From Gimesia algae (GTDB lineage: Bacteria; Planctomycetota; Planctomycetia; Planctomycetales; Planctomycetaceae), in the NCBI RefSeq assembly GCF_007746795.1, contig NZ_CP036343.1, positions 4,749,357 to 4,813,356 of the forward strand: a stretch of DNA of 64,000 nucleotides. The letters run 5' to 3'. The notes under the pieces are model-generated. The model had not been told where the DNA came from, searched no databases, and saw only the letters and a list, made by a program, of their open reading frames with translations. The position numbers and the translations under genes are program-made. Below, one piece after another: positions 8,149 to 16,340 of the stretch; positions within the stretch are counted from its first letter, which is position 1, and each line of letters begins with the position of its first letter.

Positions 8149-10707
8149 TCAATCGAGTTGCGTTTCACGAACGATCCGAAATGCCCCGCGGGATGGTGTT
8201 TCCGGCAAGCCATGTCCTCGAATATAGGAAGTCAGTTGTGCCGCCGGTTGTTGAAATCCCCCTCCCCGCCGGACACGTTCACGCCCTTGCGCGGGTCCCG
8301 TCGGATTCTCAACAGGTGAAACGGAATAGTAGCTGGCACTGTAATAATCCTGACACCACTCCCATTCATTCCCATAGACGTCATACAGCCCAAAGGCATT
8401 GGGACGTTTCTGTTTGACAGGATAAACCTGACCGTCAGAATTATTCAGAAACCAGGCATACTGATCCATTTCGCTGGGTTGATCTCCAAAAAACCACGCG
8501 GAATCTGTTCCGGCACGGCACGCGTATTCCCATTCAGCTTCTGTGGGGAGGCGATATCGATCACCTGTTTTATCGGAAAGCCACTCACAGAATGCAGTGG
8601 CATCATTCCAGCTGATACTGACAGCCGGCGCCTGATTCTGAACAGGTAAGTCACCCAGGTTTTTCCAGGAATAATCCATGGTCTTCACCCAACTGCCACC
8701 CGTCATTCCATACCCGCCACTCCGCTCTGCATCGGTCTGATATTTTGTCGCATTCACAAATTCACGAAACTGCTCGTTCGTGATTTCAGTAGCACTCATG
8801 TAATACGGTCGGGTAAGGCTGACTTGATGCTGAGGGGCATCTGACTCAGCCGAAGTCGCCGTCTGATCGCCCATCAGAAACTTTCCGGGAGGAATCAACA
8901 TCAGTTCGATTTCTGATTCCCCAGCACCAAGGGGAACCTCTCTTTTGACAGGCAGATTCATTTTCGCAGCATAAGTCTGCTGGAAGGGAGCAAGCATCGA
9001 ATGAGATGGATTTGTTTTCGACAAATTTGCTGCCACTTCGGAGTCAGCAACCGAGTGATCCGTCACCGCCGGTTTCCAGGTAAAGGCGCCAATCAGAATC
9101 GCCGCGGCAACAGCCAGCCCCCCCCACAACAGACCACGAACAGGGAGAGCACCAGATTTTGCCAATTCCTGCTGACTGGTACTTGCCAGCATGGTCAACT
9201 CGGGAACAGCAGGCTGAACTTCGGTCGGATCACTGGCCCAGTCAGCTTTGTGCGACTGCGGTTGTGAAAGTTCAACCTGAGGAATCAAAGCGGTCTGATC
9301 ACCCGGACATTCCATTGAGAAACTTTCCAGATCGCAAATCAGTTCGGTGGCTGACTGGTAACGATCATCGGGAGACTTCGCCAGCATCTTTTCGAAAATA
9401 GGATCGAATTCGGGTGGGACCTGACAGAGCCGTTCAGACAGACGGGGAATCGGTTCGTCTCTGTGAGCCAGGATTCGTTCGACTGTCGTTTCCCCCTGAT
9501 ACACGGGCTGGGCCGTTAACAGAAAATAGAATGTGCAGCCCAGACTGTAAATGTCAGACCGGTGGTCCGCGAACTTCGTATTCCGCGCCTGTTCGGGAGC
9601 CATATAGTCAATGGTCCCCATAAAAAACTGGCTGGAAGTTAATTCGGTTTGCGCTTCCGCTCCCAGAATAACATCATCAGGCTGCTGCAGACGGGCCAGA
9701 CCCATATCCAGGATTTTCAGATCTCCCTGATCATCGACCAGAATATTAGCAGGTTTAATATCACGATGGACAACTCCCTGACGGTGTGCGTACTCCAGTC
9801 CCTGTGCTACCTGCAGAATACAGTTCAAAGCATCGAAAAAGTCAAGCGGACCAGAATTGCGCACTAACTGTGTCAGACTCTCGCCGTCGATGTATTCACA
9901 GATCAGAAAATGAATCCCCTGGTCTTCTCCAGCGTCATATGCTGTCACAATGTGAGAATGCGAAAGTTTTGCTGCCGTCTGAACCTCGCGTTCAAAACGT
10001 TTTAAACGATCCGGAACATGCTGCAGATCAGCGCGAATGACTTTTAATGCAACAATGCGTTTCATCCGGCGGTGCAGCGCCTTATATACGATACCCATTC
10101 CACCGGAACCAATTGGTTCCAGGATCAGGTAATCAGCGATTAACAACCGTCGGTCGTCGTGGGACAGTAGCACGTCCGACTGGTAGTCCGTTATTTTGCC
10201 GGACTGCACTAGTAGTTCAGTCAGATCTTCAGACGTTTGACTGGATGGCTCTGCCTCTGATGCTAGTTGCAGTGCCGTTAGTTCTGCTTGCGAGAGGATG
10301 CCCTCTTTCACAATCCGCTGTTGACACCGCTCCAGCGAAGGTGGGGCGGTCAGGTTCTGTTGTTTGTGAGCTGAAGAATTCACTACAGCAGCGAGTTGGT
10401 CCGCTTGTGCCGCTTCGAGTACAGACGCCAACCAGTCCGGCTCAAGATCGGGAAACAGTTCCAGATAATCGGCAGACTTCAGAGTCTCACCCCGTTGGCA
10501 ACGATGCTCGATTTCCAGAGGAATCAATTCTTTGAGAATGACTTCCCGGTATTCTAATGCGACATTTTCGAGATAGTCATCAATCGAAGGCAGTTCCCCG
10601 AGCCTCAACTCTGTTTCGTACTGATCACACAGTTGGTTGACTCTCAGCATCAGGTCTGAAGGCAGCTGTTCGAAATCAGTTTCATTTCGCGATTTCACAA
10701 ATTGCAA
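8149..10707 (-). CDS. Membrane Ser/Thr protein kinase with C-terminal FGE-sulfatase-like domain
   Basis: An 852-residue protein. Residues 1-100 form the acidic segment common at the N-terminus of planctomycete kinases. A Hanks-type kinase domain spans about 193-460: glycine loop IGSGGMG (199-205), Lys222 in ALKVI, HRDIKPAN (314-321), DMG in place of DFG (334-336), and MAPEQAR. A single membrane helix lies near 535-556 (GLLWGGLAVAAAILIGAF). The C-terminal 260 residues resemble the formylglycine-generating enzyme fold (FLMGDQT, RLPTEAEWEYACRAG, YDVYGNEWEWCQDYY, RRGGGF). The Cys pair used by aerobic FGE is absent, so a sensor role outside the membrane is more likely than sulfatase activation. 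It overlaps the upstream sigma-factor gene by 13 bases. Confidence 0.92.
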   Translation of the reverse strand: MQFVKSRNETDFEQLPSDLMLRVNQLCDQYETELRLGELPSIDDYLENVALEYREVILKELIPLEIEHRCQRGETLKSADYLELFPDLEPDWLASVLEAAQADQLAAVVNSSAHKQQNLTAPPSLERCQQRIVKEGILSQAELTALQLASEAEPSSQTSEDLTELLVQSGKITDYQSDVLLSHDDRRLLIADYLILEPIGSGGMGIVYKALHRRMKRIVALKVIRADLQHVPDRLKRFEREVQTAAKLSHSHIVTAYDAGEDQGIHFLICEYIDGESLTQLVRNSGPLDFFDALNCILQVAQGLEYAHRQGVVHRDIKPANILVDDQGDLKILDMGLARLQQPDDVILGAEAQTELTSSQFFMGTIDYMAPEQARNTKFADHRSDIYSLGCTFYFLLTAQPVYQGETTVERILAHRDEPIPRLSERLCQVPPEFDPIFEKMLAKSPDDRYQSATELICDLESFSMECPGDQTALIPQVELSQPQSHKADWASDPTEVQPAVPELTMLASTSQQELAKSGALPVRGLLWGGLAVAAAILIGAFTWKPAVTDHSVADSEVAANLSKTNPSHSMLAPFQQTYAAKMNLPVKREVPLGAGESEIELMLIPPGKFLMGDQTATSAESDAPQHQVSLTRPYYMSATEITNEQFREFVNATKYQTDAERSGGYGMTGGSWVKTMDYSWKNLGDLPVQNQAPAVSISWNDATAFCEWLSDKTGDRYRLPTEAEWEYACRAGTDSAWFFGDQPSEMDQYAWFLNNSDGQVYPVKQKRPNAFGLYDVYGNEWEWCQDYYSASYYSVSPVENPTGPAQGRERVRRGGGFQQPAAQLTSYIRGHGLPETPSRGAFRIVRETQLD

Positions 10708-11315
10708 TCCTCATGCCACAGACGGGTAATCAACTGAAGTTTTCGTTCAACGGTTCGGCGGGCGCAACCTTGATTCTGCGCAATTTCAGTTGTAGTTTCC
10801 CCTTCCATTTTGGCCAATGCAACCTGTCTTAAGGCGGAATCACCTGTTTTGTCTAATAAATTTAACAGTCTTTCCAGTTCTTCGGCCATCTGTACCGCGA
10901 ATTCGGGAGAGGGTTGCTGCTGGATAATCTCTTCAAAATCAACCTGCATGGACGTTTGCTTCCTGTGTGACCCTGTGTCTTCGCTATTTCCTGTGCCGCC
11001 GCGTTTCTGTCTGTTTTCCAGTCGAATCAGGTCCACTGATTTATGCGAAGTGATTGCCACCAGGAGCGGCCATAAATTTTGCCGATCGGTGATCTGTGAA
11101 AAACGGCCATTCTGGGCCCCCAGGCAGAAACTTTTAAAGGCACTCAGCGCCACATCTTCTTCGTCCGCCATGGCCCGGGGCGCACCTCGTAATTTCTTGC
11201 GGGCGACTTCCACCATTTCCAGAAAATACGATTCCCACAACCTCTGCGCAGCCTGAGCGTCACCCGATTTTATCTGATCGATCCACTGAGTGACGGTTTC
11301 TTCTATGACAGACAT
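10695..11315 (-). CDS. ECF-type RNA polymerase sigma factor (planctomycete ECF group)
   Basis: A 206-residue sigma factor of the ECF-like group abundant in planctomycetes. Region 2 spans about residues 20-105 (LWESYFLEMVEVARKKL, DEEDVALSAFKSF, SHKSVDLIR) and region 4 about 145-200 (LRQVALAKMEGETTTEIAQ, then the helix-turn-helix NQGCARRTVERKL). It directs RNA polymerase to a specific promoter set. The stop codon lies inside the start of the kinase gene (13-base overlap), so translation is probably coupled. The kinase may act on this sigma factor or on its regulon, a link known in outline for planctomycete ECF groups but only inferred here. No anti-sigma factor gene is adjacent. Confidence 0.92.
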   Translation of the reverse strand: MSVIEETVTQWIDQIKSGDAQAAQRLWESYFLEMVEVARKKLRGAPRAMADEEDVALSAFKSFCLGAQNGRFSQITDRQNLWPLLVAITSHKSVDLIRLENRQKRGGTGNSEDTGSHRKQTSMQVDFEEIIQQQPSPEFAVQMAEELERLLNLLDKTGDSALRQVALAKMEGETTTEIAQNQGCARRTVERKLQLITRLWHEDCNL

Positions 11316-11528
11316 ACAGACTTGCTTTCCTGAACGGCTTTTCTGAAATTCAGCCCACCATTATATCGTAGAGTCCAGCCATTCAACAGCTTCAGTCTCA
11401 TTTCGCTCAAAGTATCTTTTTTCGCGAAATTTTTGTCGCATCTTAACATTCGCTGACGATTTCTCTGCAACAGCAGTTTAAACAGATCAGTCTGTGTACA
11501 TCACCCGATTACAGCAAAGAAAATTCTT

Positions 11529-12452
11529 ATGTTCCACATCCGCTTAAGTAAATGCAGAGCTTGCCTCTGCGTTGTTATCTCACTCACAGCCAGTTGCCTG
11601 ATTACCGTTGATGCGCATGCACAGCAGACTGGAACACAGCGAGACGATCTCAAAAAACTGAGTGATGACTTTGATGATGCCTCTACTTTGAAACAGTGGT
11701 CGCGCATTTTTCAGACAGAACAGAGCAATGCCGACCAGCTCGAGCAGTTTGACATCGCTAACACGAAACCAGGATGGATGGTCATGATCCCTTACAGCAG
11801 CACGTGGTACAAGGACTACCGGGGAGTTCTGGTCTACAAAGAAATCAGAGGAGATTTTGTGGTCACTTCTAACATTCGCGTCGCGCGACGAAACGGCGAT
11901 GGTGCACCACGCAGTAATTATTCACTGGCAGGTCTCATGATCCGTACGCCTCGCAATGTCACTCCGCAAACCTGGAAACCAGGCGGCGAGAATTATATCT
12001 TTCTCTCTCTCGGCGCTGCCAATCGACCTGGCTCGTTTCAGTTTGAAGTTAAAACCACCCTCAACAGTCGATCGACACTGGCGGTCACCAACGCAGGGAC
12101 GCCTGCCGCGATGATCCAGATCGCGCGCATGGGAAATGACTTCATCCTGCTGAAAAAAACACCGGATGGTAGCTGGAATGTCCATCAACGCTATCGCCGC
12201 CCTGACATGCCTGAACAGCTGCAGGTGGGACTCACGGTTTATACCGACTACACCACTGCCTCGCGTTTGAAAGCACCTCAGCAGAATACACAGGTCATTC
12301 GAAACGGTCGTCCTGATCTGGTCGCCGGATTTGACTATGTTCATTTCCAACGTCCCGCCATGCCTGCCCAGTTCCAGGGAAAATCGCTCTCGAGCCCGGC
12401 AGAAGTCACAGATGCCCAGCTTTTACAGTTTCTAGGCGAACATGCTCAATAA
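11529..12452 (+). CDS. Secreted DUF1349-like (concanavalin-type beta-sandwich) protein
   Basis: A 307-residue protein with a signal peptide (hydrophobic segment about residues 10-28, cleavage after AHA-Q). The mature part has alternating strands with DDFDDASTLKQW, MIPYSSTWYKDYRGVLVYKEI, and GLMIRTPR, resembling the concanavalin-like jelly-roll of the DUF1349 / regulation-of-enolase-1 family. Such domains bind carbohydrate or occur in secreted planctomycete proteins of unknown role. It precedes the secreted FAD oxidoreductase gene by about 165 bases and may share its extracytoplasmic setting. Family assignment is by pattern only. Confidence 0.65.
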   Translation: MFHIRLSKCRACLCVVISLTASCLITVDAHAQQTGTQRDDLKKLSDDFDDASTLKQWSRIFQTEQSNADQLEQFDIANTKPGWMVMIPYSSTWYKDYRGVLVYKEIRGDFVVTSNIRVARRNGDGAPRSNYSLAGLMIRTPRNVTPQTWKPGGENYIFLSLGAANRPGSFQFEVKTTLNSRSTLAVTNAGTPAAMIQIARMGNDFILLKKTPDGSWNVHQRYRRPDMPEQLQVGLTVYTDYTTASRLKAPQQNTQVIRNGRPDLVAGFDYVHFQRPAMPAQFQGKSLSSPAEVTDAQLLQFLGEHAQ

Positions 12453-12618
12453 TTAAGAACATTATTTAACAGATCGCTCAAGCAATTCGCGCGACAGCCT
12501 GTTTGCAATTGATTCGAGCACGGGTTTATAATCTGATCTGAAAGTCTATTTCGGATCGAATCCGTTTTGATATGAGTGAGATGAATACTCAACGAATCAA
12601 TGTCAGGAGTCTGTGAGA

Positions 12619-14916
12619 ATGCGTTACCTGGTTAATACTCTCTCTGTATTCGCAGCAATTGCGATCACACTGTTTCCGGTCGAAGACTTGGCCGCTTCCC
12701 AGCCTGTGGAAGGAGTTCTGGTGGAAGCAGAAAGTTTCGACCAGCAGGGTGGCTGGAAACTGGATACCCAGTTTATCAACATCATGGGCTCTCCCTATCT
12801 GTTGGCGCATGGACTCGGCCAGCCAGTGGCAGACGCAGAAACGACCGTCCAGTTTCCCTCTACCGGAAAATATCGCGTTCTCGTTCGCACGAAAGACTGG
12901 GTTGCTCCCTGGAAAGCCAAGGGGGCTCCAGGCCGGTTCCAGTTGATGATTGATGGGAAACCCTTAAAGGAAACCTTTGGTACCAAGAGCGCCAAATGGT
13001 TCTGGCACGATGGTGGTACGGTCGAGATCACAAAACCGGAAGCGAAACTGGCGTTGCATGACCTGACAGGTTTTGAAGGGCGCTGCGATGCCATTCTGTT
13101 TACAAAAGATCTCAACTACCAGCCCCCCAACGACCTGTCTCCCATGGATCAGTGGCGCAAAGGCATGCTCGGCCTGCCGGATCAGCCGGAAAAAACGAAG
13201 AAATATGACCTGGTCGTTGTCGGTGGTGGATATTCCGGCATGGGAGCCGCGATCTCCGCTGCCCGCATGGGTTGTTCGGTCGCGCTCATCCAGGATCGTC
13301 CGGTTCTGGGTGGTAATGGCAGTTCAGAAGTTCGTGTCTGGGCACAGGGACTGGTACGTCGTGGGAAATATCCTCATCTCGGAGAGATCATCGCCGAATT
13401 CGCTGATTCGGCTGCTGCTTCTCCTGGTACTTATGAAGAGTACGGCGACAAATTGAAAGAAGATGTCGTCCGCGCCGAAAAAAATATCGACCTGTTTCTC
13501 AATACGCGTGCCTATGCGGTGAAAAAAGAGGGAGAAGCCATTCAGAGCGTGACCGCCTTCAATACCAAATCCAGCAAACGCACGGAATTTCTCGGTTCGC
13601 TCTTCGCGGACTGCACGGGTCATGGAGAAATCGGATACCTGGCGGGTGCCGACTATTACACACATGAAAAAGGCCACATGGGCATGAGCAACATGTGGAC
13701 CTGGCAAGAAGCAGAAACAGAGAAATCATTTCCCGATGTCAGCTGGGCACTCAACCTGAATATGGATGACTTCCCGTACCCCAAACGTTTTCATGGCGAA
13801 TGGTTCTGGGAAAGCGGCTTTGACAAAGATCCCATCAAAGATCTGGAATCCATGCGAGACTGGAATTTCCGTGCCGTCTATGGTGCCTGGAACGCCATGA
13901 AAAACAAAGGGGGCAAAGACAAGCACCCCAATGCGGAATTAACCTGGATGGCTTTTATCGGCGGACCACGCGAATCTCGTATGCTCCGCGGCGACGTCAT
14001 TCTGCGTAAAAAAGATATTGTGAATAAAATCGCTTTTCCGGATGGCTGTGTGCCCAGCACCTGGTCCATCGATTTACACTATCCCAAAAAACAATACATG
14101 CAGAAATACCCGGAAGACCCCTTCATTTCACAAGCTGTTTTCGACAGTCGCGTCGACCGCAGATTCGGTTATCCCGTTCCCTATCGATGCTTTTACTCAC
14201 GCAACATCCCGAACCTGTTTATGGCAGGGCGTTGTGTCAGTGTCACTCATGAAGCACTCGGAACAGTGCGTGTTATGAAAACGGGTGGCATGATGGGTGA
14301 AGTCGTCGGTAAGGCGGCCGCCGTTTGCACTGACAAAGACTGCAGTCCCCGTGAAGTCTATACGGATTACTATCAGGACCTCGAAAAACTGATGTCCCGA
14401 AAAGGCGTCGAACGCCGCGATACAATTGATGGTCAGTTCTATACGCCGAAAGATTCCAAAGAACTGCCCCCCATCATCGATGCCTACATCGACCCGACGA
14501 CACTCCCGGGTCTGGTCATTGATGACGAAAACAACAACGTACAGTTCGTCGGTACCTGGACCAGAGGGGAAGGTCTGAAAGGCTTTATCGGCAACCACTA
14601 CGTCTATCATGGCAAAGGGAAAAAAGCCGAGATTCACTTTAAATTCCAGGTTGATAAAACAGGAAAATATGAAGTCCGTCTGGCTTATGGTCACCATGAA
14701 AATCGTGCTACCAACACTCCGGTTACCGTTCGCTCTCCTCAGGAAACGAAAACGGTGAAAATCAATCAGAGAATCAAACCACCATTAAAGAACGGCTTTA
14801 TTTCTCTTGGCACCTTTGAATTTGAGAAAGGGCAACAGATTGAGGTCGTCATGTCCAATGAGGGAGTGGACGGGAATGTGCACGCCGATGCAATTCAGGT
14901 CCTGCCTGCTGACTGA
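12619..14916 (+). CDS. Secreted FAD-dependent oxidoreductase with golvesin-like C-terminal domain
   Basis: A 765-residue exported flavoprotein. After the signal peptide (about residues 1-27, ending near LAASQ) comes a beta-rich region (about 30-170) resembling a carbohydrate-binding module. The FAD domain starts near residue 195 (DLVVVGGGYSGMGAAISAAR) and includes GGNGSSEVRVWAQG, typical of the FAD_oxidored family, and a C-terminal NLFMAGRCVSVTHEALGTVRVM. The last 130 residues (from VIDDENNNVQFVG) look like the golvesin/xanthan-lyase C-terminal domain. I prefer ATG 12619, nine bases after AGGAG, over GTG 12613. The substrate may be a polysaccharide-derived compound (inference). Confidence 0.88.
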   Translation: MRYLVNTLSVFAAIAITLFPVEDLAASQPVEGVLVEAESFDQQGGWKLDTQFINIMGSPYLLAHGLGQPVADAETTVQFPSTGKYRVLVRTKDWVAPWKAKGAPGRFQLMIDGKPLKETFGTKSAKWFWHDGGTVEITKPEAKLALHDLTGFEGRCDAILFTKDLNYQPPNDLSPMDQWRKGMLGLPDQPEKTKKYDLVVVGGGYSGMGAAISAARMGCSVALIQDRPVLGGNGSSEVRVWAQGLVRRGKYPHLGEIIAEFADSAAASPGTYEEYGDKLKEDVVRAEKNIDLFLNTRAYAVKKEGEAIQSVTAFNTKSSKRTEFLGSLFADCTGHGEIGYLAGADYYTHEKGHMGMSNMWTWQEAETEKSFPDVSWALNLNMDDFPYPKRFHGEWFWESGFDKDPIKDLESMRDWNFRAVYGAWNAMKNKGGKDKHPNAELTWMAFIGGPRESRMLRGDVILRKKDIVNKIAFPDGCVPSTWSIDLHYPKKQYMQKYPEDPFISQAVFDSRVDRRFGYPVPYRCFYSRNIPNLFMAGRCVSVTHEALGTVRVMKTGGMMGEVVGKAAAVCTDKDCSPREVYTDYYQDLEKLMSRKGVERRDTIDGQFYTPKDSKELPPIIDAYIDPTTLPGLVIDDENNNVQFVGTWTRGEGLKGFIGNHYVYHGKGKKAEIHFKFQVDKTGKYEVRLAYGHHENRATNTPVTVRSPQETKTVKINQRIKPPLKNGFISLGTFEFEKGQQIEVVMSNEGVDGNVHADAIQVLPAD

Positions 14917-14979
14917 GCTCATTCTCTGAGTCAGACTGCCGTTGCACCATTGTTTGAAATCAACACCAGAGAATAAACG

Positions 14980-15005
14980 ACTCAGGCAAAGCAGACTGCC
15001 TGAGT
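14980..15005 (+). terminator. Stem-loop between FAD oxidoreductase and FMN/Fe-S genes
   Basis: A perfect 9-base stem (ACTCAGGCA / TGCCTGAGT) with an 8-base loop, 64 bases after the oxidoreductase stop codon and 14 bases before the next ATG. There is no T-tract. It may attenuate read-through or mask the next ribosome binding site. Confidence 0.4.
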
Positions 15006-15018
15006 TGATGAGAACAGG

Positions 15019-16338
15019 ATGACAGACTTACCGCAAGCCGTGAAGCCTCAACGATCGAAACGGCGCGCCAGTCTCTTAAAGTCACTTTCTCTCAAGTTCT
15101 ACCGGATGGCTCTCCTGATTCTCATTCTCTGTCTGATCAGGGATTACTTTGTGCGGCTGCGCGTCCAGGGCAAGGCTCCCATTGAACTTCAAGAAGTCCA
15201 GAAGATTCTACCCGCCGCTCATTCACTGCAGGTTGATCATTCGGACCGGATGGGACTGTTTGTCCTGAACCAGAGTCAGAAGCAAATCGGGTATGCGATT
15301 CGTACTTCACCGGTCTCCGATGGCATTATCGGCTACTGTGGCCCTTCTGACACCTTAATCGTATTTAGCCCGCAGACAGACCGCATCGCCGGCATCTCCA
15401 TCCGCAGCAGCGGTGACACCACCTCGCACGTCAATGATGTCCGTCAGAATGAGTACTGGATGAACCTCTGGCAGGAATATGGCTGGAATAGAATCGCTGA
15501 GCTGGATCTCCAGTCGGGGGAGATCGAAGGGGTTTCCGGCGCTACCATGACCAGTATGGGCATCGCCCATGCCATCGCGCATCGGATTCGCATCTCTGAA
15601 CAGAAAGCACAGGAAGATCCCCCGTTTGTATTCCGAGTGAAAGACGCAACCATTATTGGCTTTTGTATTGCCGCATGCCTGATTACTTTTACGCGTCTCA
15701 AGCGGATTCACTGGTTGCGAAAATTTTTCAAACTCGTCGCATTGATTTATCTCGGCTTCTGGACGGGAGACCTGCTGGCGGAATCGCTGTTTGCCGGCTG
15801 GGCCCGGTATGCGGTTCCCTGGAGAACGGTCTCGGGACTTGTCGTATTGGCTGCAGTCGCTGTGCTGGTTCCCTGGACGACCCGTCGGAATGTTTATTGT
15901 CAGAACATCTGCCCGCATGGGACCGCACAGGAATTTCTGGGAAGACTGCTTCCCGCACGGTCAAAGTGGAAAATCAGACCGGATATCAAACGGGCATTAC
16001 GCTGGATCCCGGCTTTATTAATCGGGCTGATTCTCATGATTCTTTTTTTAAGAATCCCCGTCGACCTGGCGGAACTGGAAGCCTTCGATGCTTACCTGCT
16101 GGCATCGGCAGGCATTGCTTCGATCATTATTGCAGTGGCAGGACTTGTCGCTTCCCTGTTTGTCCCACAGGCTTACTGTCACTATGGCTGCCCCACCGGA
16201 GCCATTTTTGAATTTGTCCGATCGCATGGCAGCGCGGATCATTTTAGCAGAAGCGATCTGGTGGCCGGCCTGTTTCTGATTCTGGCAATGGTCTTGAACC
16301 AATACGCTGAACAATTACAGCAGTTACTGCTGAACTGA
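15019..16338 (+). CDS. NosR-like membrane flavoprotein (FMN-binding domain plus CX3CP Fe-S motifs)
   Basis: A 439-residue inner-membrane electron-transfer protein. An N-terminal helix (about 34-48) anchors an extracytoplasmic FMN-binding domain (about 65-200) that carries SGAT at 173-176, with Thr176 the expected site of covalent FMN attachment, as in RnfG, NqrC and NosR. Five or six membrane helices follow, with two CX3CP motifs on the loops (Cys294/Cys298 in CQNICPHG and Cys387/Cys391 in CHYGCPTG), the arrangement of the NosR/NapH polyferredoxin family. No nos, nap or rnf genes are near. It follows a secreted FAD oxidoreductase gene, which could be its partner (inference). Confidence 0.88.
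   Translation: MTDLPQAVKPQRSKRRASLLKSLSLKFYRMALLILILCLIRDYFVRLRVQGKAPIELQEVQKILPAAHSLQVDHSDRMGLFVLNQSQKQIGYAIRTSPVSDGIIGYCGPSDTLIVFSPQTDRIAGISIRSSGDTTSHVNDVRQNEYWMNLWQEYGWNRIAELDLQSGEIEGVSGATMTSMGIAHAIAHRIRISEQKAQEDPPFVFRVKDATIIGFCIAACLITFTRLKRIHWLRKFFKLVALIYLGFWTGDLLAESLFAGWARYAVPWRTVSGLVVLAAVAVLVPWTTRRNVYCQNICPHGTAQEFLGRLLPARSKWKIRPDIKRALRWIPALLIGLILMILFLRIPVDLAELEAFDAYLLASAGIASIIIAVAGLVASLFVPQAYCHYGCPTGAIFEFVRSHGSADHFSRSDLVAGLFLILAMVLNQYAEQLQQLLLN
16318..16332. repeat. Inverted repeat at the 3' end of the FMN/Fe-S gene
   Basis: CAGCAGT and ACTGCTG flank one base, overlapping the last codons of the plus-strand gene just before the 2-base gap to the convergent kinase gene. It could be a weak bidirectional transcription end. 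No T-tract is present. Confidence 0.3.
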
Positions 16339-16340
16339 CT

